64,000 nt of DNA from DAITBA01 sp036824005 (GCA_036824005.1 DAITBA010000010.1:80241-144240); one strand, 5' to 3'; positions 43,233 to 51,996 are shown, numbered from the stretch's first letter. A program made the numbers and translations. Notes: generated by a model not told the origin, from the letters alone.

Positions 43233-43261
43233 ACTTCAGCATTCTCTAATGGAGTCGCCGG

Positions 43262-44014
43262 ATGTTCAGTCACCTCCGTGAGGACATTGCTACGGTCGTC
43301 GAGCGCGATCCTGCCGCGCGCAGTGCCTGGGAGGTGCTTACCTGTTATCCGGGCGTTCATGCCCTGTTGCTGCACCGCCTGGCTCACGGATGTTGGCGGC
43401 ATGGCCTGTATTGGCTGGCGCGCTTCATCTCCCAAGCGGGGCGTTGGCTGACCGGCATCGAGATCCACCCCGGCGCCACCATCGGCCGGCGCGTGTTCAT
43501 CGACCACGGCATGGGCGTGGTAATCGGCGAGACAACGGAAATCGGCGACGACTGCACGCTCTACCAGGGCGTGACCCTGGGCGGCACGTCCCTGCGCAAG
43601 GGCAAGCGCCACCCGACGCTCGGCCGGGGCGTGATCGTCGGTGCCGGCGCCAAGGTGCTCGGACCCTTTACGGTGGGCGACGGTGCGAAGATCGGTTCGA
43701 ATGCCGTCGTCGTCAAGGCAGTACCCGCCGGCACCACCGCGTTGGGCAACCCGGCGCGCATCGTCGAACCCGGCCGCGATCAGCGGCGGGAGGAAACCGC
43801 GCAACGGCTGGGCTTCTCCGCCTACGGCGTCACCAGCGACATGGACGATCCGTTCGCCAAGGCAATCCACGGCCTGCTCGACCACGCCGTGGAAACGGAC
43901 CGGCGCATCGAGCTGCTGCTCAAGCATCTGCAGCGTGCCGGCGTCACGGTCAGCGACGAGGTTGCGACCGCCGACGGCTTTGATCCGCAATATCTCGGTA
44001 AAATAGTTGACTGA
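43262..44014 (+). CDS. cysE: Serine O-acetyltransferase
   Basis: This 250-residue enzyme makes O-acetylserine from serine and acetyl-CoA, the first step of cysteine synthesis. A helical N-terminal part is followed by a hexapeptide-repeat beta-helix (EIHPGATIGRRVFIDHGMG, VIGETTEIGDDCTLYQGVTL). It lies directly before iscR; the arrangement links cysteine supply to iron-sulfur cluster assembly. The C-terminal tail is longer than in short CysE/EpsC types. Confidence 0.95.
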   Translation: MFSHLREDIATVVERDPAARSAWEVLTCYPGVHALLLHRLAHGCWRHGLYWLARFISQAGRWLTGIEIHPGATIGRRVFIDHGMGVVIGETTEIGDDCTLYQGVTLGGTSLRKGKRHPTLGRGVIVGAGAKVLGPFTVGDGAKIGSNAVVVKAVPAGTTALGNPARIVEPGRDQRREETAQRLGFSAYGVTSDMDDPFAKAIHGLLDHAVETDRRIELLLKHLQRAGVTVSDEVATADGFDPQYLGKIVD

Positions 44015-44035
44015 ATCTATCGGGATTCGTATAGT
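44007..44035 (+). promoter_or_regulatory. Promoter of the iscR operon
   Basis: TTGACT (44007-44012) and TATAGT (44030-44035) are separated by exactly 17 bases. The -35 overlaps the cysE stop. The transcription start would be near 44042, inside the IscR operator. Confidence 0.75.
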
Positions 44036-44055
44036 TGACTGCAATTGTCAGGTAT
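44031..44055 (+). promoter_or_regulatory. IscR type-1 operator
   Basis: The 25-base near-palindrome ATAGTTGACT-N5-TGTCAGGTAT follows the E. coli IscR type-1 consensus (ATASYYGACT...AGTCRRSTAT) at nearly all defined positions. It overlaps the -10 box and start site, so [2Fe-2S]-IscR bound here would repress the operon when clusters are plentiful. Confidence 0.8.
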
Positions 44056-44086
44056 TGACCGGGCCACAGCCGGATAGGGGGCAAGC

Positions 44087-44566
44087 ATGAGACTAACCAC
44101 GAAGGGCCGATTTGCCGTGACTGCAATGATCGATCTGGCGCTGCGCCACAGCGACGGGCCGGTGACGCTGGCGGGAATCAGCGAGCGGCAAAAGATTTCG
44201 CTATCCTACCTCGAGCAGCTGTTCGGCAAGCTGCGCCGGCACAAGCTCGTGGCGAGTGTGCGCGGACCCGGCGGCGGCTATCGCCTGGCCAGGCCGATGG
44301 GCGAGATATCCGTGGCCGACATCATCGTCGCGGTGGACGAGCCGCTCGACGCGACACAGTGCGGCGGCCGGGAGAACTGCAACGACGACCACCGCTGCAT
44401 GACGCACGACTTGTGGACCAATCTCAACGCGCGCATGTTTGAGTATCTGAGTTCCGTGGCGCTGGCCGAGCTGGTGGCGAAACAGCGTCCGCTCAAGGAT
44501 CTGGCCGTGCTGCGCGACGATCGCCCAGCCAGTCGCAGCAAGCGCATAGCCGTCGTGTCTGCCTGA
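44087..44566 (+). CDS. iscR: Fe-S cluster assembly transcriptional regulator IscR
   Basis: The 159-residue Rrf2-family protein has a winged helix (LTTKGRFAVTAMIDLALRH, then ISLSYLEQLFGKLR and GPGGGYRLA) and the cluster ligands CGGRENCNDDHRC (Cys-x5-Cys-x5-Cys) plus the histidine in CMTHDLW. It binds a [2Fe-2S] cluster and autorepresses. First gene of the isc operon. Confidence 0.97.
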   Translation: MRLTTKGRFAVTAMIDLALRHSDGPVTLAGISERQKISLSYLEQLFGKLRRHKLVASVRGPGGGYRLARPMGEISVADIIVAVDEPLDATQCGGRENCNDDHRCMTHDLWTNLNARMFEYLSSVALAELVAKQRPLKDLAVLRDDRPASRSKRIAVVSA

Positions 44567-44578
44567 CGCCATCGCACG

Positions 44579-45739
44579 ATGTTCGCCCCGGCCTACCTCG
44601 ATCACAACGCCACCACGCCCCTCGATCCGCTGGTGCTGGAGGCGATGTTGCCCTACCTGCGCGAGCGCTTTGGCAACGCATCGAGCCGGCACGAGTACGG
44701 CCGGAACGCGCGCAAGGCGATCGACGCGGCGCGGCAGCAGGTTGCCGCGGCGGTCGGGGCCCATGCTACCGAGGTCGTGTTCACTAGCGGCGGCAGTGAG
44801 GCGAACAATCTATTTCTGAAAGGTGCGGCCGCCTGCATGAAGCCGGGCGTCGCGGCGGTGAGCGCCATCGAGCACCCTTGCGTCATGAGGCCGGCGGAAG
44901 ATCTGACGCGGCAAGGCTGGCAGTTGGAGCGCATCGCCGTGGACGGGCAGGGGCGCGTGGCGACCGACGACTACGGGCGCATTCTCACCCTTGCGCCGCG
45001 GCTGATCTCGGTGATGCTGGCGAACAACGAAACGGGCGTGCTCCAGGACATCGCCATGCTCGCGGAGTGCGCGAAGGTGCGCGTTCCGCGCGGCGGATGC
45101 TGGTTTCACAGCGATGCCGTGCAAGCATTGGGCAAGATCGAGGTGGACTTCCGCTCGCTCGGCATTCATGCGCTGACCGTCTCCGCGCACAAGATCGGCG
45201 GGCCGCTGGGCGCTGGCGCGCTCGTGGTGGACAAGCGTGTCGAACTGCGGCCGCTCATTTCCGGCGGCGGCCAGGAACGCGGCCTGCGCGCCGGGACCGA
45301 GAACGTCGCGGCGATCGTCGGATTTGGTGCGGCGTGCGAGATGGCGGTTTCGCGCCTGAACGCCGTCGCGGCGCATGTCGCCGGTCTGCGCCAGCGTCTC
45401 GAATCCGGATTGGCGCAATTGGGCACCGAGATCTTTGCCCGCGCTGCGCCGCGGTTGCCGAATACGACGTTTTTCGCCTTGCCGCAGGTCGATGGCGAGA
45501 CTCTGGTGGCCCAGCTCGATCGTGCCGGCTACGCGGTGGCGAGCGGTTCTGCCTGCTCGAGCGCCTCGCCGGAGCCCTCGCGAACCCTGCTGGCGATGGG
45601 CGTGGCGGCCGATGTCGCCCGCGGCGCCGTGCGTGTGAGCCTGGGGCGCGACAATACGCCGGCCCAGGTCGATGCGTTTCTCGCGGCGATGGGCGAGACG
45701 CTTCAGGCGCTGAAACGAATGACCGCCGTCGCAGTGTGA
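44579..45739 (+). CDS. Cysteine desulfurase, second copy in the isc operon (NifS/IscS-like)
   Basis: This 386-residue PLP enzyme resembles NifS/IscS: AYLDHNATTPLDPLVLEAML at the start, PLP lysine in VSAHKIGGPLGAGAL, and the active-site loop SGSACSSASPEPS with the catalytic cysteine. It takes sulfur from cysteine as a persulfide. It is 12 bases downstream of iscR and 35 bases upstream of the canonical iscS, so the operon has two desulfurases. The second copy is clearly diverged from IscS, suggesting a different acceptor or regulation rather than a recent duplication. Confidence 0.93.
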   Translation: MFAPAYLDHNATTPLDPLVLEAMLPYLRERFGNASSRHEYGRNARKAIDAARQQVAAAVGAHATEVVFTSGGSEANNLFLKGAAACMKPGVAAVSAIEHPCVMRPAEDLTRQGWQLERIAVDGQGRVATDDYGRILTLAPRLISVMLANNETGVLQDIAMLAECAKVRVPRGGCWFHSDAVQALGKIEVDFRSLGIHALTVSAHKIGGPLGAGALVVDKRVELRPLISGGGQERGLRAGTENVAAIVGFGAACEMAVSRLNAVAAHVAGLRQRLESGLAQLGTEIFARAAPRLPNTTFFALPQVDGETLVAQLDRAGYAVASGSACSSASPEPSRTLLAMGVAADVARGAVRVSLGRDNTPAQVDAFLAAMGETLQALKRMTAVAV

Positions 45740-45774
45740 GGACGAATCCAATTCAGGGAACGGAGAATAGACGC

Positions 45775-46986
45775 ATGCCCAAGCTGCCAATCTATCTGGA
45801 CTATTCGGCGACAACGCCCGTGGATCCGCGCGTGGCGGAGAAAATGATTCCGTACCTGACCGAGCATTTCGGCAATCCGGCCAGCCGCTCCCACCCCTTC
45901 GGCTGGGAAGCCGAGGCCGCCGTCGAACAGGCGCGCGAGGACGTGGCGGCTCTGGTCGGCGCCGATTCGAAGGAGATCATCTGGACCTCCGGCGCCACCG
46001 AGTCCAACAACCTGGCGCTCAAGGGTGCGGCACACTTCTACCAGGGCAAGGGCAAGCATCTGATCACCGTCAAGACCGAGCACAAGGCGGTGCTGGACAC
46101 CTGTCGCGAGCTGGAGCGCCAGGGCTTCGAAGTGACCTACCTTGATCCGGACGAGCGCGGCCTGGTCGGCATCGATCAATTCAAGCAGGCCTTGCGCAAG
46201 GACACCATCGTCGCCTCGGTAATGCTGGTCAACAACGAGATCGGTGTCGTCCAACCGATCGCACAGATCGGCGAGATCTGTCGGGACAAGGGCGTGATCT
46301 TCCACGTGGATGCCGCTCAGGCGACCGGCAAGGTGGCCATCGACCTGCAGCAGCTTAAGGTGGATCTCATGTCCTTTTCGGCGCACAAGACCTACGGGCC
46401 GAAAGGCGTCGGCGCGCTTTTCGTGCGCCGCAAGCCACGGGTGCGCCTGGAAGCCCAGATGCATGGCGGCGGCCACGAGCGGGGCCTGCGCTCTGGAACG
46501 CTCGCGACCCACCAGATCGTCGGCATGGGCGAAGCCTTCCGCATTGCACGCGAAGAAATGGCGATGGAGAACGAACGCATCTGCCACCTGCGCGACAAGC
46601 TGCTCAAGGGCATCTCGGACATCGAAGAGACGTACATCAACGGCGACCTCGAACAGCGTGTGCCGCACAACCTAAACGTCAGCTTCAATTTCGTCGAGGG
46701 CGAGTCGCTCATCATGGCGATCAAGGACGTGGCGGTGTCGAGCGGTTCTGCCTGCACCTCGGCCAGTCTGGAGCCGTCCTACGTGCTACGTGCCCTGGGG
46801 CGCAACGACGAACTGGCGCACAGCTCCATCCGCTTCACCATCGGCCGCTTCACTACGGAAGAGGAAATCGACTACACGATCGACCTGCTGCACCGCAAGC
46901 TAACCAAGTTGCGCGAGCTCTCGCCGCTGTGGGAGATGTTCAAGGACGGTGTCGACCTCAACAGCGTGCAGTGGGCGGCGCACTGA
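45775..46986 (+). CDS. iscS: Cysteine desulfurase IscS
   Basis: The 403-residue housekeeping desulfurase starts MPKLPIYLDYSATTPVDPRV, has the PLP lysine in SFSAHKTYGPKGVGAL and the mobile active-site loop SSGSACTSASLEPSYVLRAL. It supplies sulfur to IscU, tRNA thiolation and other pathways. Length and termini (SVQWAAH) match E. coli IscS (404). Confidence 0.98.
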   Translation: MPKLPIYLDYSATTPVDPRVAEKMIPYLTEHFGNPASRSHPFGWEAEAAVEQAREDVAALVGADSKEIIWTSGATESNNLALKGAAHFYQGKGKHLITVKTEHKAVLDTCRELERQGFEVTYLDPDERGLVGIDQFKQALRKDTIVASVMLVNNEIGVVQPIAQIGEICRDKGVIFHVDAAQATGKVAIDLQQLKVDLMSFSAHKTYGPKGVGALFVRRKPRVRLEAQMHGGGHERGLRSGTLATHQIVGMGEAFRIAREEMAMENERICHLRDKLLKGISDIEETYINGDLEQRVPHNLNVSFNFVEGESLIMAIKDVAVSSGSACTSASLEPSYVLRALGRNDELAHSSIRFTIGRFTTEEEIDYTIDLLHRKLTKLRELSPLWEMFKDGVDLNSVQWAAH

Positions 46987-47025
46987 AGCGGCGACCGGTC
47001 ACGATCCATTCCATCGGAGGCTCAG

Positions 47026-47460
47026 ATGTCATACAGCAACAAGGTCCTGGACCACTACGAAAACCCGCGCAATGTCGGCTCCTTCGGGCGCGACGAAGAG
47101 GGCGTGGGCACCGGCATGGTCGGCGCGCCGGCCTGCGGCGACGTGATGAAACTGCAGATCAAGGTCGGCAAGGACGGTATCATCGAGGATGCGAAGTTCA
47201 AGACCTATGGCTGCGGATCGGCGATCGCCTCCAGTTCGCTGGTGACCGAGTGGGTCAAGGGCAAGACGCTCGATCAGGCGGCCGGCATCAAGAACACGCA
47301 GATCGCAGAAGAACTGGCCTTGCCGCCGGTCAAGATCCACTGTTCGATCCTGGCCGAGGACGCCATCAAGGCGGCGATCGCGGACTATCGCAGCAAGCAT
47401 GACACAACACAGACAGAGGACGCCGCCGCGCAGGAGACCGCGCAGGGCGCCGGCGCATGA
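47026..47460 (+). CDS. iscU: Fe-S cluster assembly scaffold protein IscU
   Basis: The 144-residue scaffold carries the three ligand cysteines (APACGDVMK, KTYGCGSAIASS, KIHCSILAEDA) and the HscA-recognition motif LPPVK. E. coli IscU is 128 residues; this one has an extra acidic/Gln/Ala tail of about 16 residues after YRSKHD. It receives sulfur from IscS and iron and builds [2Fe-2S] clusters. Confidence 0.98.
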   Translation: MSYSNKVLDHYENPRNVGSFGRDEEGVGTGMVGAPACGDVMKLQIKVGKDGIIEDAKFKTYGCGSAIASSSLVTEWVKGKTLDQAAGIKNTQIAEELALPPVKIHCSILAEDAIKAAIADYRSKHDTTQTEDAAAQETAQGAGA

Positions 47461-47476
47461 GGGAGACAGACGAACC

Positions 47477-47800
47477 ATGACAATTTCGCTGACCGAAAGA
47501 GCGGCCAAGCACGTTTCCGGTTTTCTCGCCAAGAGGGGCAAGGGCATCGGCCTGCGCGTCGGAGTGCGCACCTCGGGGTGCTCCGGCATGGCCTATAAGC
47601 TGGAATTCGCCGACGAGACCCAGCCCGAGGACATCGTCTTCGAGAGCCATGGCGTCAAGGTGCTGGTAGACCCGAAGAGCCTGCCTTACATCGACGGCAC
47701 GGAACTGGACTTCGCGCGCGAGGGATTGAACGAGGGCTTCAAGTTCAACAATCCCAACGTCAAGGACCAGTGCGGCTGCGGCGAAAGTTTCAGCGTCTGA
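47477..47800 (+). CDS. iscA: Iron-sulfur cluster assembly protein IscA
   Basis: This 107-residue A-type carrier has the cysteines in TSGCSGMAYKLEF and CGCGESF. It carries clusters from the scaffold to target proteins and is needed mainly for [4Fe-4S] proteins. ATG 47477 lies 16 bases after iscU. Confidence 0.97.
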   Translation: MTISLTERAAKHVSGFLAKRGKGIGLRVGVRTSGCSGMAYKLEFADETQPEDIVFESHGVKVLVDPKSLPYIDGTELDFAREGLNEGFKFNNPNVKDQCGCGESFSV

Positions 47801-47906
47801 GCCAGGCAGCGTACCGGACGAGCGTGCGCGGACGACCGGCGAGGAGATGTCCGGTGACGCGCATGCCCCGTGCCGTTGCCCCTGCACCACCGCTGCGACC
47901 TGCGCC

Positions 47907-48440
47907 ATGAACGTCGATTTCAACAAGGACTATTTCGCGCTGTTCGGCCTGTCACGGACATTCCGGCTCGATGCCGCGGTGGTGGAACAGGTCTACCGTG
48001 ACCTGCAGAGCCGTGTTCACCCGGACCGCTTCGCCCACCTGCCGGAAACGGAGCGGCGGCTGTCGATGCAATGGGCGACCCAGGTCAATGAAGCCTATCG
48101 CACCCTGAGGCACCCCCTGTCGCGGGCGCAGTACCTGCTGCAACTGCAAGGCCAAGACACCGGTGAGACGAGCAATACGGCCATGTCGCCGCAGTTTCTC
48201 ATGGAGCAGATGGAGTGGCGCGAGGCGGTCGCCGAGGCGCAGGCGGCCGAAGACAGTGCCGCGCTCGAGCAATTGCATCATCGCCTGCGGCAGCATGCGC
48301 GCGAGATCCACGGCGAGATCGAGCGCGCAATCGATGCCGAGCACAACTACGCCGCGGCGGCCGACGCGGTGCGTCGGTTGATGTTCGTGGAAAAGCTGCA
48401 ACACGACATCGACCACGCGCTGGAAACCATGGAGCCCTGA
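47907..48440 (+). CDS. hscB: Fe-S cluster co-chaperone HscB
   Basis: The 177-residue J-protein has the HPD motif in SRVHPDRFAHLPE and a C-terminal three-helix domain that binds IscU. It stimulates the HscA ATPase. I chose ATG 47907 (MNVDFNKDYFALFGL); an upstream in-frame ATG would add an unrelated cysteine-rich stretch. Its stop overlaps the hscA start (TGATG). Confidence 0.95.
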   Translation: MNVDFNKDYFALFGLSRTFRLDAAVVEQVYRDLQSRVHPDRFAHLPETERRLSMQWATQVNEAYRTLRHPLSRAQYLLQLQGQDTGETSNTAMSPQFLMEQMEWREAVAEAQAAEDSAALEQLHHRLRQHAREIHGEIERAIDAEHNYAAAADAVRRLMFVEKLQHDIDHALETMEP

Positions 48441-50308
48441 TGGCGCTGCTGCAGATCTCCGAGCCGGGTCAGTCCACCGCGCCGCATCAGCACCGGCTGG
48501 CCGTCGGCATCGATCTGGGCACGACCAATTCCCTTGTCGCCACGGTGCGCAATGGCATGGCCGTCGTGCTCAGCGATGAGCAGGGGCGAACCCTGCTGCC
48601 ATCCATCGTCCGCTATCGCAGCGATGGCAGCGCGGATGTCGGCTACGGCGCCCAGGCGACCCAGGCGCGGGACCCGCGCAATTCCATCGTCTCGGTCAAG
48701 CGCTTCATGGGCCGCGGGCTGAAGGATGTCGCACACGTGGAAACCATGCCTTACGATTTCCTCGATGCCGAAGGCATGGTGCGGCTACGCACTGTCGCCG
48801 GGGTCAAGAGTCCGGTGGAAATTTCGGCGGAAATACTGAAAGTACTGCGCACCCGCGCCGAGGCGAGCCTGGGTGGGGAACTGCTGGGTGCGGTGATCAC
48901 GGTGCCGGCCTATTTCGACGACGCCCAGCGCCAGGCAACCAAGGACGCGGCGCGGCTGGCCGGTCTCAATGTCCTGCGTCTGCTCAACGAGCCCACCGCG
49001 GCTGCCATCGCCTACGGCCTGGACAACGCCGCAGAGGGTATCTATGCCGTCTACGATCTTGGCGGCGGCACCTTCGACTTCTCGATTCTCAAGCTTACCC
49101 GGGGCGTGTTCGAGGTCATGGCGACCAGCGGCGACGCCGCCCTCGGCGGTGACGACTTCGACCAGCGCGTGCATTGCTGGATTCTCGACAACGCGCGCCT
49201 TAGCCCGCTCGGCGTCGAGGACTCGCGCCGCCTGCTGCTCAAGGCACGGGAAGCGAAGGAGCGCCTGACCGGCCATACCGAGGCGCCCATCGTCGTGCCG
49301 CTATCCACGGGCGAGGAGGTCAGGCTGAACCTGACCAGCGACGAATTCACGGAGATGTCGCGCCATCTGGTGAACAAGACTCTGGCGCCGGTGCGCAAAG
49401 CGCTGCGCGACGCCCGGCTGACGGTCGAGGACATCAAGGGAGTCGTGATGGTCGGCGGTGCCACGCGCATGCCGCAGATTCAGCGTGCCGTGGCGGAGTT
49501 CTTCCACCAGGAGCCGCTGACCAATCTCGACCCGGACAAAGTGGTCGCTCTCGGTGCTGCAATTCAGGCCAACGTGCTCGCCGGTAACCGCACCAGCGAG
49601 GAGGACTGGCTGCTTCTCGACGTCATTCCGCTCTCTCTCGGGCTGGAGACGATGGGTGGTCTGGTGGAGAAGATCATTCCGCGCAATTCCACCATTCCCG
49701 TCGCCCGTGCCCAGGAGTTCACCACCTTCAAGGACGGCCAGACCGCCATGGGCTTCCACGTCGTCCAGGGCGAGCGCGAATTGGTTTCCGACTGCCGATC
49801 GCTGGCGCGCTTCGAACTGCGCGGCATTCCGCCCATGGTCGCTGGCGCGGCGCGCATTCGCGTCACGTTCCAGATTGATGCCGACGGCCTGCTGTCGGTG
49901 TCGGCGCGCGAGATGTCCTCGGGCGTCGAAGCTTCCATCACCGTGAAGCCGTCCTACGGACTGACCGACGACGAGATCGCCGGCATGCTGCGCGATTCCA
50001 TGGAGCACGCCTCGCAGGACATGCAGGCGCGGGCGCTGCACGAGCAGCGCGTGGAGGCACAGCGGAGCATCGAAGCGACGACGGCTGCGCTCGCCCGGGA
50101 CGGCAGCCTGCTGTCCGAGCAGGAGCGGGCGCGCATCGAAGGCGCGCTCGCCCGGCTGCGCGACACGGTGGCAGGCGAAGATCACCAGGCGATCAAGCGC
50201 GACAGCGAATTCCTCGACGCCGCCACGCAGGAGTTCGCCGCACGGCGCATGGATCAGAGCATCAGAACGGCGCTTGCAGGCCGCAAGGTCGATGCCATTA
50301 ACCTTTGA
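48440..50308 (+). CDS. hscA: Fe-S protein assembly chaperone HscA
   Basis: This 622-residue Hsp70 relative has GIDLGTTNSLVATV, YDLGGGTFDFSIL and VVMVGGATRMPQIQ in the ATPase domain and a substrate-binding domain that grips the IscU LPPVK motif. It is slightly overlapping with hscB. Together they drive cluster transfer from IscU. Confidence 0.97.
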   Translation: MALLQISEPGQSTAPHQHRLAVGIDLGTTNSLVATVRNGMAVVLSDEQGRTLLPSIVRYRSDGSADVGYGAQATQARDPRNSIVSVKRFMGRGLKDVAHVETMPYDFLDAEGMVRLRTVAGVKSPVEISAEILKVLRTRAEASLGGELLGAVITVPAYFDDAQRQATKDAARLAGLNVLRLLNEPTAAAIAYGLDNAAEGIYAVYDLGGGTFDFSILKLTRGVFEVMATSGDAALGGDDFDQRVHCWILDNARLSPLGVEDSRRLLLKAREAKERLTGHTEAPIVVPLSTGEEVRLNLTSDEFTEMSRHLVNKTLAPVRKALRDARLTVEDIKGVVMVGGATRMPQIQRAVAEFFHQEPLTNLDPDKVVALGAAIQANVLAGNRTSEEDWLLLDVIPLSLGLETMGGLVEKIIPRNSTIPVARAQEFTTFKDGQTAMGFHVVQGERELVSDCRSLARFELRGIPPMVAGAARIRVTFQIDADGLLSVSAREMSSGVEASITVKPSYGLTDDEIAGMLRDSMEHASQDMQARALHEQRVEAQRSIEATTAALARDGSLLSEQERARIEGALARLRDTVAGEDHQAIKRDSEFLDAATQEFAARRMDQSIRTALAGRKVDAINL

Positions 50309-50496
50309 CGGATCCATAATAACGAAGCCGTCCACAAGTTACGCAGACAAGCGCACACGACTCAGAGCCGTTTGGTTGCCGATCATCCGACATGCGCACG
50401 CCCGGCGGCGCCCGTCGTGCGCGAGCGAATGAGCGCGATCGGCGTCGGCCTGCGTTATGTGCGGATTGCAGGCAATTCGACGCCTGCCGTGAAACT
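50309..50496 (+). other. Gap between hscA and fdx with inverted repeats
   Basis: Normally hscA and fdx are almost adjacent; here 188 bases separate them. GCGCACG (50395-50401) and CGTGCGC (50416-50422) form one inverted repeat, and GCAGGC-N8-GCCTGC (50468-50487) forms a second hairpin just before the fdx start. The fdx frame is open through the gap but I see no convincing extension. Confidence 0.45.
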
Positions 50497-50841
50497 ATGA
50501 CACAACTGATCGTCCTGCCTCACGAAGAACTGTGCCCGGAAGGCGCGGTCATCGACGCCAAGCCCGGGGTGTCGCTGTGCGACAACCTTCTTGACAATGG
50601 CATCGAAATCGAACACGCCTGCGAGAAATCCTGTGCCTGCACCACCTGTCATGTGGTCATCCGTGAGGGATTCGACTCCCTGGAGGCGGCCGAGGAGAAA
50701 GAAGAGGATCTGCTCGACAAGGCTTGGGGGCTGGAGCCGACCTCGCGGCTGTCCTGCCAGGCGAAGGTGGGTGACACGCCGCTCGTGGTCGAGATTCCGA
50801 AGTACACCATCAATATGGTGAAAGAGAGCAAGCACGGATGA
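50497..50841 (+). CDS. fdx: ISC system 2Fe-2S ferredoxin
   Basis: The 114-residue adrenodoxin-type ferredoxin has the ligand pattern CEKSCACTTC with the fourth cysteine in SCQAKV. It passes electrons during cluster assembly. ATG 50497 gives the usual N-terminus MTQLIVLPHEELCPEG; the iscX ATG overlaps its stop. Confidence 0.97.
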   Translation: MTQLIVLPHEELCPEGAVIDAKPGVSLCDNLLDNGIEIEHACEKSCACTTCHVVIREGFDSLEAAEEKEEDLLDKAWGLEPTSRLSCQAKVGDTPLVVEIPKYTINMVKESKHG

Positions 50842-51032
50842 AGTGGACTGACACAACTGACATTGCGATCGCGCTGGTGGAAAAGCATCCGGAGGTCGAT
50901 CCGCAGCGGATCAACTTTGTCGACCTCATGAACTGGGTGCTGGCGCTGGAAGGATTCAACGACGATCCCAAGCATTGCGGCGAAAGGATCCTCGAGGCCA
51001 TTCAGATGGCCTGGATCGAGGAAGTGGAATAA
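50838..51032 (+). CDS. iscX: Fe-S cluster assembly protein IscX (YfhJ)
   Basis: This 64-residue acidic protein matches IscX: MKWTDTTDIAIALVEKHPEV, then FVDLMNWVLALEGFND. It binds IscS and iron and modulates desulfurase activity. It closes the isc operon, overlapping fdx by four bases. Confidence 0.96.
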   Translation: MKWTDTTDIAIALVEKHPEVDPQRINFVDLMNWVLALEGFNDDPKHCGERILEAIQMAWIEEVE

Positions 51033-51071
51033 GCTTCGCGCCTGCCGTCGGTCGGCGCCGAGAAAATACTT

Positions 51072-51193
51072 CACCACAGAGGACGCAGAGGACACAGAGG
51101 AAATTCGGAAGCCGCCAAAACGAAGCTGCGGGCCAATGGAAGAAACTCGTTTCTGCCTGGGTTCCTCCGCGTCCTCTGTGTCCTCTGCGGTGG
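51072..51193 (+). repeat. Inverted-repeat element, copy 1
   Basis: The left arm (51072-51102) begins CACCACAGAGGACGCAGAGG and its near-exact complement forms the right arm (51162-51193, ending TCCTCTGCGGTGG), with about 60 bases between. It lies between iscX and tatD, ending 17 bases before the tatD ATG. Transcribed, it could form a long hairpin. Four similar elements lie downstream. Confidence 0.85.
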
Positions 51194-51210
51194 ATGGATC
51201 TCTCCGACCG

Positions 51211-51996
51211 ATGCTGATCGACACGCACTGCCATCTCGACGCGGCGGAGTTCGACGAGGACCGCGACGAGGTCGTGGCGCGCGCGGCTTCGGCGGGCGTC
51301 GGTACCATGCTGATACCCGCCGTCACGGTCGCGAACTTCACCGATGTCGAGCGCACGTGCTGCCGCTATTCCGCCTGCCTGCCGGCATGGGGCATCCATC
51401 CCATGTACGTCGATCGCGCCCGGGAGGAAGACCTGATGGCCCTGCGCGTCCAACTGCGGGAGAAGCCGGCGGTGGCGGTCGGCGAGATCGGTCTGGACCA
51501 TTTCGTTCCCGGTCTCGACCGGGAGCGGCAGGAGCGCTTCTTCGGCGAGCAACTCAAGATCGCCCGTGACTTCAATCTGCCGGTCCTGCTGCACATCCGT
51601 CGCGCCCAGGACACGGTCCTCAAACACTTGCGGCGCGCCGGCGTGCGCGGCGGCATCGCCCACGCCTTTAACGGCAGCCGCCAGCAGGCGGACGAGTTCA
51701 TCAAGCTCGGTTTCAAACTCGGCTTTGGCGGGGCCATGACCTATTCCCGTGCGACACGGCTGCGCGAGCTGGCGGCGACGCTCCCGCTCGATGCCATCGT
51801 GCTCGAGACCGATGCACCCGACATGGCGCCGGCGTTCGCCGCAACTCGGCGCAACAGCCCGGAACACCTGCCGGGCATCGCGCTGGAGCTGGCGCTGCTG
51901 CGCGGCATTCCGCTATCAGCGGTAGCAGAGGCGACGACCGCCAACGCGGCGCAGGCGATTCCCGCCCTGCGCGACGCCGCCCGCAACCATCACTGA
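51211..51996 (+). CDS. TatD family metal-dependent hydrolase
   Basis: The 261-residue TIM-barrel enzyme has DTHCHLDAAEFD, GEIGLDHFVPG, LHIRRAQD, HAFNGSRQQ and ETDAPDM, the full set of TatD metal ligands. TatD proteins are DNases or exonucleases that act in DNA/RNA quality control. I chose ATG 51211, as the frame upstream is only the inverted repeat. It overlaps the convergent PBP-like gene by 7 bases. Confidence 0.92.
   Translation: MLIDTHCHLDAAEFDEDRDEVVARAASAGVGTMLIPAVTVANFTDVERTCCRYSACLPAWGIHPMYVDRAREEDLMALRVQLREKPAVAVGEIGLDHFVPGLDRERQERFFGEQLKIARDFNLPVLLHIRRAQDTVLKHLRRAGVRGGIAHAFNGSRQQADEFIKLGFKLGFGGAMTYSRATRLRELAATLPLDAIVLETDAPDMAPAFAATRRNSPEHLPGIALELALLRGIPLSAVAEATTANAAQAIPALRDAARNHH

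Noticed and set aside
44878..46986. Extended 702-residue frame ending as IscS
   Set aside because: Upstream of 45775 it overlaps the other desulfurase out of frame; IscS begins at the ATG 45775.
50392..50496. N-terminal extension of ferredoxin with a CADCRQFDAC stretch
   Set aside because: Canonical Fdx starts at 50497. The extension is arginine-rich and lies over inverted repeats, so chance openness is more likely.
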